Positions 44,299 through 55,635 of a stretch of DNA of 64,000 bases are shown piece after piece. How positions within the stretch are numbered: the first letter of the stretch is position 1; each line of letters starts with the position of its first letter. The translations under genes were made by a program, and so were the position numbers. Location: contig JAGMUV010000030.1 in NCBI GenBank assembly GCA_020744425.1, positions 372,001-436,000 on the forward strand, in the 5' to 3' direction. The stretch comes from Dactylonectria macrodidyma. Its lineage: Eukaryota; Ascomycota; Sordariomycetes; Hypocreales; Nectriaceae. The notes below the pieces were generated by a model that made no database searches, was not told the DNA's origin, and worked only from the letters and a program-made list of their open reading frames with translations.

Positions 44299-44424
44299 AA
44301 GCAGAATCTAACCTCTGTCAGGGTGTCCTAGGAACACTAGAAAGTAGTAGAAAGCAGAACCTGTGTCAGGATGTCCTAGGAACATTGGAAAGTAGAAAGT
44401 AGAAAACAGAACCTCTGTCAGGGG
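44299..44424. repeat. Short tandem repeat, unit about 52 bp
   Basis: Two and a half units starting at 44299, 44351 and 44404. Each has gcagaacct.tgtcaggg followed by tgtcctaggaacatt and gaaagtag. The word ctaggaa recurs again near 44462. Confidence 0.7.
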
Positions 44425-44865
44425 TTGCCTATTTGTGTTTTTAAGAAAGCAGATAGGTGTCCTAGGAATACTTCTATTTCCACAACCAAGCACGGCTTGA
44501 CGCCAAAGCAATTTAACAAAGTCGGGCGCGGGAGGAAGACGTCGAATTGCTGGGCAAAAGATGCGCCGCATCATCCACCGGATACCCCGCTTCTTTCGAG
44601 AGTGACGCCAAGACACGTGTTGGGCAGAGTGCATAGACAGCATTGGAGGATGGCTCCTAGCTCGACGTGCTTGAGCGGAAGTGAGAGGTATTTGCCATTC
44701 TTGGGTGACTCAGAACTTCATTTCGAAACTAGGTTTGCTCAACTTGGCCGAGACGGCCGGAAAGCTCGTCATGACGCCGGATCGGCATCGATTGAGTACC
44801 GTGTCAGCAGGCTAGAACCGGAATCGGTTTGCGTTATATCTCGATCATGTTCCTAGGCAGGTATA

Positions 44866-45172
44866 ATTGAATGGCTTTCGTATGCTTGGCGCGCACAAAG
44901 TGCCACTCTAGTGACGTGTCCCTTAATCGAAACAGATATCGACGGGCTGTCTGGACAGCTCGGTATGGTCAGGCACGGGCGCGTGCTTTCGTCGCCTATG
45001 TGCTGTGTGATCTCATGAGAATCTGAGACCGGCAACACAACTCTGTTAGTTCGACAAGCTTCGCATATCAGAGAAATCGAGACGTGCTCTTGCCAAGGCT
45101 TCGTCCTGCTCGGGTGACACGGCGGCAGGTCCCTCCTGTCCATTGCTCGAGATGGGCTCGCGACTGGTGAAT
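44866..45172 (-). repeat. Inverted duplicate of the 3' end of nik1
   Basis: In reverse complement this matches 55161-55464 over about 304 bp. It covers the last 126 bp of nik1 coding sequence, its stop and about 178 bp of 3' flank. Identity is about 95%, and nearly all differences are transitions. The nik1 frame is not kept to a useful length. It lies 128 bp upstream of the membrane protein gene at 45300. Confidence 0.88.
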
Positions 45173-45299
45173 CTGGTGTGGTGGAGTCATTTCTTGCTGC
45201 GGTCTTGGGCTGCAAACATAAATAAGACCTGGTATCCCCTCATTACCGTGCCTCCACGCCAGCTGCGAGTTCACTCCTGTCTGATTCAATTGGATAAAC

Positions 45300-46222
45300 A
45301 TGGACCACCTTTCTCGATACCAGATCATTGAGGCCTACATGATGTCCAGCCTTTCCCTATTCTGTGTCTGTCTTTTCGTCTACGTCAAGTTCAATCACTC
45401 GTGGTCGCGGGAGACGTACCTGGTGTGCTTGATAGTAGGATGGGCCATGTTAGAGCTGGCGGCTTTGATCCTCTTTTCTCTCGAGCGCAGCCAACATACC
45501 CAGCTTCCAGAGGTTCTTGCGGGCTCTATACATATCATCCTGGACACAATGTCCTTATGGGGAGTCGCCATAATCCAAGTCCGTTAAAGTCTTCAACAAG
45601 CGTATTGTTATTCTAACGTGATGACCAGATCCTTGCAATTATCTATGCGTTTGCAGTTGCGACCAGGAAAGAATCGTGGTTGAAATGGGTTGCAATTCTT
45701 GAATGCGTTGAAGTAACGTTAATTGTTATCTTCGCAATGGTCCCGGAGGTTCCGACTCCCCTCGAACTTGCCTACATCGCACCATTCACTTCCCAAGCTG
45801 CCGCCATTGGAGTCATACTTTTCGCTTCTCGAGGTATACCATCAGAGAGGGTACCGAAACGTACAGCTGATCATTTGTGGCTCCTGAGCTTTCTTCTTAT
45901 GTTGGTCTCAGCATTAGTACTTGGGCTGTCGCTTACTGGAGACTACGAGAGGTTGATGTTCCCACATTGGCTCCTTTACATGACGATCTCGACTGTGGGT
46001 TATCGACTTTCGGAGAGTTCAGATCGGAGCCCTCGTCCAACGGATGGAGACTCGGAGCTCGGGTTGAATCCAAGTCGCCAACTAAGCCTCAGCCACTCTC
46101 TCCGTGACTGCCCAGCCTCTCCAACTCTCGATGGCCATCAATCGCTTTCCTCCGGCATAGCCCTGCCGCCACCTGTTGCTACAACCTCAAACGACCAACT
46201 CTCCTTTCCTAACAACAAATAA
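45300..46222 (+). CDS. Multi-spanning membrane protein of unknown function
   Basis: Two exons, 45300-45578 and 45629-46222, with a 50-nt intron, give 290 residues. Seven or eight hydrophobic helices are seen: MMSSLSLFCVCLFVYV, YLVCLIVGWAMLELAALILF, GSIHIILDTMSLWGVAII, ILAIIYAFAVA, VAILECVEVTLIVIFAMV, YIAPFTSQAAAIGVILFAS, LWLLSFLLMLVSALVLGL, and a weaker WLLYMTISTVGY. The C-terminal 75 residues are Ser/Pro-rich and probably cytosolic. No named family is recognised; size and topology fit a transporter-like or receptor-like fungal protein. A nik1 fragment lies in its upstream region and could affect its promoter. Confidence 0.65.
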
Positions 46223-46380
46223 CTATTTGGTTCTACGGCTTGCAGCTGTTGATGTCATAAGGGTTATCGGCAACGATGGCTGGAGGAGGGATTTTGCGAG
46301 CTCATTGGTCTATCATCGCACAGTTGAAGCACCGGGATAGTGTTAGGGTAAAGAATGGAATTAACTGCCTATTTGTGATA

Positions 46381-46641
46381 TCAAGTGAGAAATAGGTCAA
46401 TGAGGCTTAGAATGATCGCTTGGGGTTCGAGTCGAGACGAGATCGGCCGGGCGCACCCATGCTTTTTATCCACGCCGCTTCCTAAGCTCTTGGGATCGTT
46501 GAGGAGACGCACGGCCTCACCCACGCAGGTGTCTCGGAGCCTTCTCGAATCCAATCGTCCGGATGGAACTTTCTCCAGTCGCTCCCACGCCTCTGTGGGT
46601 GATAGAGGCTTTTGGACAGGTCGTCTTCTGGTCGTAGCCAT
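46381..46641 (-). CDS. Small basic protein, hypothetical
   Basis: 86 residues from the ATG at 46641 (MATTRRRPVQKPLSPTEAWE). It is basic with an amphipathic helix (TEAWERLEKVPSGRLDSRRL) and a hydrophobic end (QAIILSLIDLFLT). No family is recognised and there is no neighbour evidence. It could be a real small gene or the 5' exon of a longer one. Confidence 0.35.
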   Translation of the reverse strand: MATTRRRPVQKPLSPTEAWERLEKVPSGRLDSRRLRDTCVGEAVRLLNDPKSLGSGVDKKHGCARPISSRLEPQAIILSLIDLFLT

Positions 46642-46864
46642 GGCACCGGTTGGAAGGGAAGGAAAATTGTTTGGGGAGAGAGAGTGAACGCGTCGCGGGG
46701 CAGCGCCAGCCAGAGTCACCAAGATTATGTAACTAGCGTAACTAGTACTTCGATCAGCCACCCCTCCCTTGTCTCGGAGCACCATCCCCGACTCACTAGG
46801 TTAGGGTCCACTTAACTAGTCCGTATTAGATGGTACACGCGGCTCATATTTAGTATAGTGGCCC

Positions 46865-49217
46865 ATCCCTTTGCGACTGCTAAGGCAGCCCGCATATTTC
46901 TAACCCACTTTTATCCCCGCTTTTCGCGCCCGAGCTGAGTGACATACTCGTTACATCAGTATCTTCAGAATCAACACCACCAAAATTACTATGTACGCAA
47001 TTAATTAACTACTCTAATAGATACAGTAAAGCATAGCCTAGCTGCAAACGCTTTTGACGAAGAGCTTGATATCTGCCTAGATGAATGCCAACAGGAATAG
47101 GCAGCTGATAATACCTGCCGGCCGGATGTGCCGCCTACATCACAACGTGGCTATAACTTCAAGCCTTTTGCATCTCTCAACGCAGCCCTGTCATCGCAAC
47201 CCTTCCTTCAACGCCGTTATCACTTTTCCAGCTCTTTCTACCTGAAATGCTAGTTGAGAGATAGGTTAGCTACTTAAATACTGTTGAAATGAGCATGTTG
47301 TGTTGATTGAAGAAAAAAGACTAGCGCTAGCTATGGACAAGAAGGCATCTACATCCTAGCCACCAATGGATCGGAATAGCCATTAATCCGCTAAACCACG
47401 GATCTCAACAAATACAGCAATGACAGCCAGTTTCAAGCCCAGACAAGTACTAAGACCTCTGTCTGCTGCTGAAGTCTTCCTATAGCTTAGAATCGTTATT
47501 TGCATAGGTCTTCATAAGGAAATTGCAGTCAGGGACCACTGGAAGACCTTAGAAGAAGACTTAATACAGCCAAAGCATCCTATCGTTAAATTCATGACTT
47601 TTGACCGATTTTAACTCCTCTATCGCCGCCTCTGACTATACGATACGTGTTACGGCCTGGTCCTCCAGAACAGCGATTGGCTTAAAAGAGCAGCTAGTGT
47701 GCCCAGTAGTCGCCATCACAGCGATTATTAACCAATCTTTTGCCTCCTGGTATAGCGGTCTAGCACAACCGTTACAATACGGCCGCCCCGATTGATGCAG
47801 ATGACGGCATCGCGAAGAACTTTAAGAAGGTTGATGAGTGGTCTCAGCTGATACAGCAAGCGTCTACAAAGCTCTTCCAACCGAGCACACATATCGCTAT
47901 AGATGAGGGCATCATCGGCTTCACAGGGAGGGCACGAGAGATCGTCACCATTAAGACCAAGCCGACTCTAACGGGCTTTAAGGTTTGGGTTGTGGTATAA
48001 CGAGGCTATTTCCTGCGTTGGATTTGGCACACGCCTTTCACAACCCTCGGTCCTGTGAGCAAGCGACTATCACAGAGACCAGGGCCGCCTAAAGCAACCC
48101 TGAACCCGACACAAAGTGTGGTTATTGCCCTAGTTAATCAGCTGCCGGATGCCACATACCACGTCTTCTTAGATAACCTCTTTTGCTCGCCTAAGCTCTT
48201 CCGAGTCCTCAGGAAGCGAGGCATCGGGGCCACGGGTACCTGCCGCACTAACTGTGGTCTGTATAGGCCTCTTGTGCTGTTAAAGGCCCAGGATCGGAAA
48301 GGCAAGCTGCCTTGGCAGTGGAATGGCCTAGTGACAGTTCCCACGCCGGACGATCAGGTCAGCGTTCTGTATGACATATCTCTTAGTATTTCCCTTAATA
48401 ATCTGTCTCTTGAAGCCGCAGGTGAATCAAATCGCATGGAAAGATAACGCCCTAGTGCTACTGTTATCAACGGTATACACAGGGCACGAGATCGAACAAC
48501 GCATCCGCCGGCGGCCGACGTCAACACAAGCCCGGGCACGGCAAATCAAGCACTTTTTTGGTGCGCACCCTGTGCTAAAGGTTTGGCAGCCGTCTATCGC
48601 GACTGACTACAACGATCACATGGGCGCGGTCGATATTGGCGATCAACTACGAGCAAAGCTGGGAATGGATCATCGTGTTTATAAGGGCGCTTGGCGGGTT
48701 ATTGCATGGTACTTCCTCCTCGAGACTGCACTCGTCAACAGCTACCTTCTTCAATTCCACGGAGACCCTAGTTGGCCGCGAATTGAGTCACAGACAGCGT
48801 GGAGGCAACGCATCTGTGATGACCTCATCAGCACTTACACAGCTACCGCAGCCTCGAGGCAGAGATATCGGTCCGGCGACACATTTACGCCTACAATACA
48901 GCATAAAAGAGTCTCAAGAGGGAAAAAGTCTAGCTGCCTCGGCTGTAAAGGGATCAGATTCAATGAGCCTCGGCAGGGTCGGGTGCCTCTAAGGGCGGCA
49001 CAGCCAAGTCAGCTCAATCGAAGGCGGCCGACGATGACAAGTTCGGGCTGCTTGCAGGTGATGTAGCAATTTGTACCCGGCAGGCTTGCTGGTACTTCTA
49101 TCACAACCAAATTTAGGTGCTAATCAATGTATCTATCATTCTAGGCCGTCTAGTGGTCCAAAACCGGGAAAACTGTGGGCCGACTCATGCGGGCTGCCTT
49201 AGCAGATGCAAAGGGAT
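46865..49217 (+). mobile_element. piggyBac-like element 4, decayed
   Basis: 31-bp inverted repeats at 46865-46895 and 49187-49217 with two mismatches, starting ATCCCTTTGCGACTGCTAAG. They match element 3 in the first nine bases and the AAGGC block. Flanks are not TTAA; they read ggccc on the left and agag on the right, as at element 3. The transposase inside is broken. Confidence 0.85.
47130..49115 (+). pseudogene. piggyBac-like transposase, broken
   Basis: The N-terminal third (47050-47760) is scrambled by stops and shifts. From about 47800 the core is readable: VDEWSQLIQQASTKLF, IAIDEGIIGFTGRAREI, a stop (TAA at 47998) where relatives have Gln, then YHVFLDNLFCSPKLF. The conserved intron lies at about 48359-48420. 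The third site follows (MGAVDIGDQLRAKLG). Near 49055 a small frameshift separates SSGCLQ from its expected tail (CDVAICTRQACWYFY, readable in the next frame). Several stops are CAA or CAG to TAA or TAG, as RIP would give. Confidence 0.82.
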
Positions 49218-49476
49218 AGAGCTCACAATCTCTTCCCGATCACGGATTACGGTCATCCCTTTTTTCTCGCTCATCCACCACACCAACATGTTAGATGCGC
49301 GACGTGCTGAGTTCCCAACCAGCAGGGACCAGCCAGGGTCGCCGCATCGTGGTGTTGGCCGCGACCGCGCGGATGGCGGGGCCGTGTTTGCGACACATAT
49401 GTTGGGAATCAAGCGACGTCTCGCTGAGATGAGTGGGCACAGATTGAACTGGCCGGCGCGGAATCCAGAGCTGGAA
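49218..49476. other. Spacer
   Basis: GC-rich stretch. A minus-strand frame of about 100 codons (49185-49499) is open without a recognised domain. Confidence 0.3.
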
Positions 49477-50412
49477 GATTGAGTTATTCTAGACCTCAAT
49501 CGAGTTCAATTTAAAGCTATTCGCAGATTGACCGAATTGAGTTGAATTGGGGCCTCAATTCCTCAATTCAAGCTGGATTGAACTGCGACTTGAATTGTGG
49601 CCTGCGCTGAAGACGTAGCTCAGGAGCTCTCGTCCCGTCGATCATTTCCGTGTCCGTGAACGTGCGTGACGAAGAGACAGCACGGCAACTTCCGATAGCC
49701 GCAAGACTCGTGTCCCTTCGATGAGATGTTAGAATCACATGCGAATCCAGGTCATAGGCCCACAAATCTCTGTCATCCTGTTTTTGCGCAAATTCGTGAT
49801 GAATGTGATGCGTCTTCAGCCTCTTCTGTCGCAGAACTGACGAGCAGATAGCGCTCTGGCTTGTTCCACCCGGACATCCTGGAAACGGCTCTCCGGTCCG
49901 GCAGCGTCGTTTGCCAAATCTCAATATTGGCATTTATTGCCTTTGTATGCCGTAAGTCTGCATTGGGGTCAGGGCTGCTTGGTCGTGATCCCAGCGGTGT
50001 GGGACTGCAGATCCTTCTAACTGCCGAAATGAGACGAAGGTTTTGATAGTTTGCGTTGAGGCTGAGCCAACAAGATATGATTGGATGTTGGTTCTTATTC
50101 GCGCAATCCAGCCACCAAAACTGGTCGGGCCTCTGTGCTGTCAGTTACGACTTGGAACAAGTGTGAAGGCGCTGGCGGATGCGTCAATGAGATATGGTCC
50201 AAGCGCGTGGAACTTGCCATATGCATCATCTCCAGCAAGCCACCCATCACTTGTGCGAATTCGCAATGGCATCTTCCGAACCAACCACCTAAGTCGATTT
50301 CAATATTGAGGATTGGTGGACCATCTTGGCTTCGGTGTCGATAACTGGTTCCTAACCACCGGGCTGATTGCCTGGGACCAGGATTTCCACTGCCACTGGC
50401 TCCTAAATACGC
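49477..50412 (+). repeat. Dispersed repeat copy A
   Basis: 49477-49902 matches 59764-60212, and 50046-50412 matches 61445-61752, in the same order and orientation, at roughly 75-85% identity with a strong excess of transitions. The two blocks are 0.14 kb apart here and 1.2 kb apart in copy B. The first block starts with ctggaagatt.agttattcta and TTGAATTGAG-type short repeats. No protein domain is recognised in it. Confidence 0.7.
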
Positions 50413-51073
50413 CCCTTCTGGCTTCTCCAGGAAGCTCTGACTACCTTCTTAATATTAAAGTCACTTAGTTCTAACGGGCATATGCCTACTATGAAAACTG
50501 GTGATGTTTTAAATAAGAGCCCTGAAAGTACGTCCGTGGTGACGAAGACCCTGCTGCTACAAGGGCCATCTTATGTCCTTGCCCTCATCCCCAACCAGTC
50601 TTCCAGCATCTCGCACCGCCCAAGCGCCCGAGTCTCGCCCTACCTCGTTCTGCACTCCCACCTTTCACGGCCTTCCATGCCCCCGCCCCCCTCTCTCCGA
50701 TGTCCGATTTCGAGACAATATAACGTTAGGGCCAACCTGCCAACGATCTCTCTCGCCGCATCTCGTTCACTCCAAGCCTGCCACAGCCGCGGTCCGAATC
50801 CCTTGATTGCCGTCGCCGTCTCTCCTTTATACCCTGGTTCGAGAATGCCCTGCCGTCTTCCACTGCTCTGTCTTTGATTTCGGTCGCCGCTGTGCCTCGT
50901 CTCCAAGGCGCCCGCCCCTCGCCGCCCCGGTGCGCAGCCGTGCCCTCATTCACACACTGATTTCTGTGCCTCTGCCATCGTCGTTTCGTCCGAATATCCC
51001 TCCGCTGACGTCCAAAACGCCCTCTTGAAGCTCCCGTCGCTTGACTGCGGCTCAGCAGTCTCCGCCGTGCAGA
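50413..51073. promoter_or_regulatory. 5' region of nik1
   Basis: Pyrimidine-rich sequence (CT-rich tracts near 50570-50720 and 50880-50990) directly upstream of the nik1 ATG, as is usual for highly expressed fungal promoters and leaders. No other gene is recognised. Confidence 0.5.
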
Positions 51074-54000
51074 ATGGTCGACGATGCGCCTCTGGCGGCC
51101 GCCGCCGAGATCGTAGCCTCAATTGCCCCGGACTCACGCTCGCCTGGCTCGATCCCCGTGGGCGTTGCCTCCAACGTCAAGCTCCCCGGCCGCGAGACGC
51201 CTGCCAAGCGAAACCTCGAGATTGAACTCCAGAAACTCGCACTGCGTGTTGGCAAGCTCGAGGGCCAGACATCCACCACTACCACCACTTTCCCCGAGAC
51301 CCCCAACGAGACGATGGACTCGCTGTTTGGCGAAGATGGCCTCTCCCTACCTTCCCGCCCCAAGACCAAGGTCTTCCACGCCCAGGGTAGCTTGCACTCT
51401 CCGCATCTGCCGTCTATCCAGCTGACCAAGGAAGCCCTCGAAGGACTTCGAGATCATGTCGATGACCAGTCGAAGCTGCTCGATTGCCAGCGTGAAGAGC
51501 TCGCGGGTGTCAATGCCCAGCTCCTTGAACAGAAGCAATTGCAGGAGCGTCCTCTCGAGGTTTTGGAGCAAGAACGCATCGCAACTCTAGAACGCGAGCT
51601 CTGGAAGCACCAGAAGGCCAACGAGGCCTTCCAAAAGGCTCTCCGTGAAATCGGTGAGATTGTGACGGCAGTCGCGCGTGGTGATTTGACCATGAAGGTC
51701 AGAATGAATACTGTCGAAATGGATCCTGAAATCACCACTTTCAAGCGGACCATCAACGCCATGATGGATCAACTGCAAACCTTTGCCAGCGAAGTCTCGC
51801 GCGTAGCCCGCGAGGTCGGCACCGAAGGCTTGTTGGGTGGTCAGGCTAAGATCGGTGGAGTTGATGGAACGTGGAAAGAATTGACAGACAATGGTATCTC
51901 CCTGAGAACCAACCCATTGCCCCAATAATATCTAACAAATCCTTCCAGTGAACGTCATGGCGCAGAACCTAACTGATCAAGGTAAACTTGCCCACAGCGC
52001 CCGCCGAAGCTCTTGTCATTTATCTAACTTGAGACAATACAGTACGAGAAATTGCGTCGGTAACAACCGCCGTGGCTCACGGAGACTTGACCAAGAAGAT
52101 CGAAAGACCTGCGCGAGGTGAAATCCTGCAACTGCAACAGACCATCAACACCATGGTTGACCAATTACGAACCTTCGCTTCCGAGGTGACGCGTGTGGCA
52201 AGAGATGTCGGAACTGAAGGTATATTGGGTGGACAGGCCGATGTTGGGGGAGTTCAGGGCATGTGGAACGATTTAACCGTCAACGTAAACGCCATGGCCA
52301 ACAATTTGACGACCCAAGTACGCGACATTATCAAGGTCACGACAGCTGTCGCCAAGGGAGATTTGACCCAAAAAGTCCAGGCCGACTGCAGGGGAGAGAT
52401 CTTCGAGCTCAAGTCGACCATCAACTCCATGGTCGATCAACTGCAGCAGTTTGCCCGTGAGGTCACCAAGATTGCTAGAGAGGTTGGAACGGATGGCCGA
52501 TTGGGTGGACAGGCCACTGTCCACGATGTCGAAGGCACCTGGAGAGATCTCACGGAAAACGTAAATGGCATGGCCATGAACCTGACAACCCAAGTGCGAG
52601 AAATCGCCAAAGTCACCACGGCTGTGGCCAAGGGCGATCTGACAAAGAAGATCGGTGTTGAAGTCCAGGGAGAGATTCTGGAGCTCAAGAATACCATAAA
52701 CCAAATGGTAGATCGACTTGGTACCTTCGCTGTGGAAGTGAGCAAGGTTGCTCGTGAAGTCGGCACAGATGGAACTCTTGGCGGACAGGCCCAAGTCGCC
52801 AATGTTGAGGGTAAATGGAAAGATTTGACTGAAAACGTCAACACCATGGCCTCGAACCTCACAGTCCAGGCAAGGCTCCTTACCCGGACGCTTACGGGCC
52901 CGACGACTCGTTGCGTGTCACTGCCTGCAATTGTTGTGCTAACTATTTCCATAGGTCAGAAGTATCTCTGCCGTGACTCAAGCGATCGCCAATGGCGACA
53001 TGAGCCAGAAGATCGACGTCGAGGCAAACGGAGAGATTCAAGTCCTCAAAGAAACCATCAATAACATGGTCGACCGTCTGTCTAGCTTCTGTTACGAAGT
53101 ACAGCGAGTTGCCAAGGACGTGGGTGTCGATGGCAAGATGGGAGCTCAGGCTGATGTGGCTGGGCTCGATGGCCGATGGAAGGAGATTACCACTGATGTC
53201 AACACTATGGCCAGCAACTTGGTAAGCTATCGTTCGAAGATGGAGAAGTTAGGTGAATACCAACATACCAATACCGACGCAGACGACCCAAGTGCGCGCC
53301 TTCTCAGATATTACAAATCTGGCAACCGACGGCGACTTTACCAAACTTGTTGATGTCGAAGCTTCCGGCGAGATGGACGAACTAAAACGCAAGATCAACC
53401 AAATGATTTCCAACCTGAGAGACTCTATCCAAAGGAATACACAGGCTAGAGAAGCTGCCGAGTTGGCCAACAAGACAAAATCAGAGTTCCTCGCCAACAT
53501 GTCTCATGAAATTCGAACTCCCATGAACGGCATCGTTGGCATGACCCAACTCACGCTCGACACCAATCTGGATCAGTATCAACGGGAGATGCTGAATATC
53601 GTCAATAATCTTGCCAACAGCCTCCTGACAATCATTGACGACATTCTGGATCTTTCCAAGATTGAAGCTAGAAGAATGGTGATTGAGGAAATCCCGTATA
53701 CGTTGCGGGGAACGGTCTTCAATGCCCTAAAGACTCTTGCTGTCAAGGCCAATGAAAAGTTCTTGGATCTCACCTACAAGGTAGACAGCTCTGTGCCGGA
53801 CTATGTCATTGGTGACTCCTTCCGTCTCAAACAAATCATTCTCAACCTTGTCGGCAATGCTATCAAGTTTACTGAGCACGGCGAGGTCAGTCTGACGATC
53901 AAAGAACGACAAGACCAGAGTAACGTCGGACCCGGCGAATATGCTGTTGAGTTTATTGTGGAGGATACCGGCATCGGCATCGCCAAGGACAAGCTGGACT

Positions 54001-55286
54001 TGATTTTTGACACCTTTCAGCAGGCCGATGGCTCCATGACTCGCAAATTTGGTGGAACTGGTCTTGGTCTATCGATTTCGAAACGACTGGTGAACCTGAT
54101 GGGTGGTGACCTATGGGTCAACAGTGAGCATGCAAAGGGCAGCGATTTCCACTTCACATGCCGAGTTAGACTGGCCCACGACGACAGCGAGATGATTGAG
54201 CAGCAAATCCGACCTTACCAGGGCCACCAGGTACTCTTCGTCGATAAGGCTCAATCGGGCTCTGGAACCGCCATCCGAGGCATGCTTGAAAAGATTGGCC
54301 TCCACCCTGTGGTGGTCGAGTCCCAAAAGGGCACCGCCCTTACCCGCTTGCAGACAGGCGGCGCTCTTCCTTATGATGCTATTATCGTGGACTCGATCGA
54401 CACCGCCATGAGGCTGAGAGCCGTGGATGATTTCAAGTACCTCCCTATTGTCCTCTTAGCGCCTGTCGTTCATGTCAGCTTGAAGTCGTGCATGGATTTG
54501 GGCATCACATCTTGTATGACTACGCCGTGCAAGCTCACTGATCTAGGCAACGGGATGATTCCGGCACTCGAGAACAGGGCCACACCCTCCCTCGCAGATA
54601 ACACCAAGTCATTTGAGATTCTCCTTGCCGAGGACAATACTGTCAATCAAAGATTGGCGGTCAAGATCCTAGAGAAGTACCACCACGCCGTCACAGTGGT
54701 TGGTAACGGTTGGGAAGCCGTAGAGGCCGTGAAGGAGAAGAAGTTTGACGTCATTCTGATGGACGTTCAGATGCCCATTATGGTCAGCAGGGTTCTCTAA
54801 ATGGCTGTAATTCGTATTTAATTGGAAGGCTAACAACAACAGGGAGGATTCGAGGCGACGGGTAAGATCCGAGAATACGAGCGAGGAATGGGTACCCACA
54901 GAACCCCGATTATCGCTCTGACAGCCCATGCGATGATGGGCGACCGCGAGAAGTGCATCCAAGCGCAGATGGACGAGTATCTTTCCAAACCTCTGCAACA
55001 GAACCAGCTGATGCAGACCATTCTCAAGTGCGCCACTCTTGGGGGTCCCCTACTCGAAAAGAACCGTGAACGCGAGCTGGCGATGCATGCGGAAGCGAAG
55101 GCGTCCAAACATAAGGATGGTGGACAGGGCATGTTGCGACCGACTCTCGAGAACCGAGCCTTCACCAGTCGCGAGCCCATCTCGAGCAATGGACAGGAGG
55201 GACCTGCCGCCGTGTCACCCGAGCAGGATGAAGCCTTGGCAAGAGCACGTCTCGATTTCTCTGATATGCGAAGCTTGTCGAACTAA
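51074..55286 (+). CDS. nik1: Group III hybrid histidine kinase (Nik1/Os-1)
   Basis: Six exons, 51074-51893, 51949-51981, 52043-52869, 52955-53221, 53283-54782 and 54843-55286, join to 1296 residues. The usual Os-1/Nik1 length is about 1300. An N-terminal coiled coil leads into tandem HAMP units, each with a VAxGDLTxK.../GEI..L..TIN.MVDQL and LGGQA..V.GTW.DLT pattern. The kinase core follows: H box [13 protein letters not shown] with His724, N box LIRLN-type ([14 protein letters not shown]), [17 protein letters not shown] and [15 protein letters not shown]. The receiver domain has phospho-acceptor Asp1143 ([11 protein letters not shown]). In the cytosol it feeds the HOG osmotic pathway and is the known target route of phenylpyrrole and dicarboximide fungicides. 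The third intron (52870-52954) has a GC donor (CAG|GCAAGG). All key residues are present. Confidence 0.96.
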
Positions 55287-55635
55287 CAGAGTTGTGTTGC
55301 CGGTCTCAGATTCTCATGAGATCGCACAGCACATAGGCGACGAAAGCACGCCCGTGCCTGACCATACCGAGCTGTCCAGACAGCTCGTCGATAGCTGTTT
55401 CGATTAAGGGGCACGTCACTGGAGTGGCACTTTGTGCGTGCCAAGCATATGAAAGCCATTCAATAAGAAAGGAAGGCATCATGCACTTCAAGTCACTTAT
55501 CCGGCCCTTCATCAGCGAGGCTACGGCCAGAAAATGCCTCCGCTTTGCTAGGCGATATGTACATATGTCTACCGATTTTTGGGAGTCTTGGACCTTCTCA
55601 GATGAAGTTATCGTAGCCCGAGGCGAGGGCCAGAG

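Noticed and set aside
46425..46445. ggttcgagtcgag as a tRNA B box
   Set aside because: No matching A box, acceptor stem or cloverleaf around it.
49568..49933. 121-codon minus-strand frame shared with 60036-60218 as a gene
   Set aside because: It lies in the dispersed repeat, is frame-broken in copy B and has no recognised domain.
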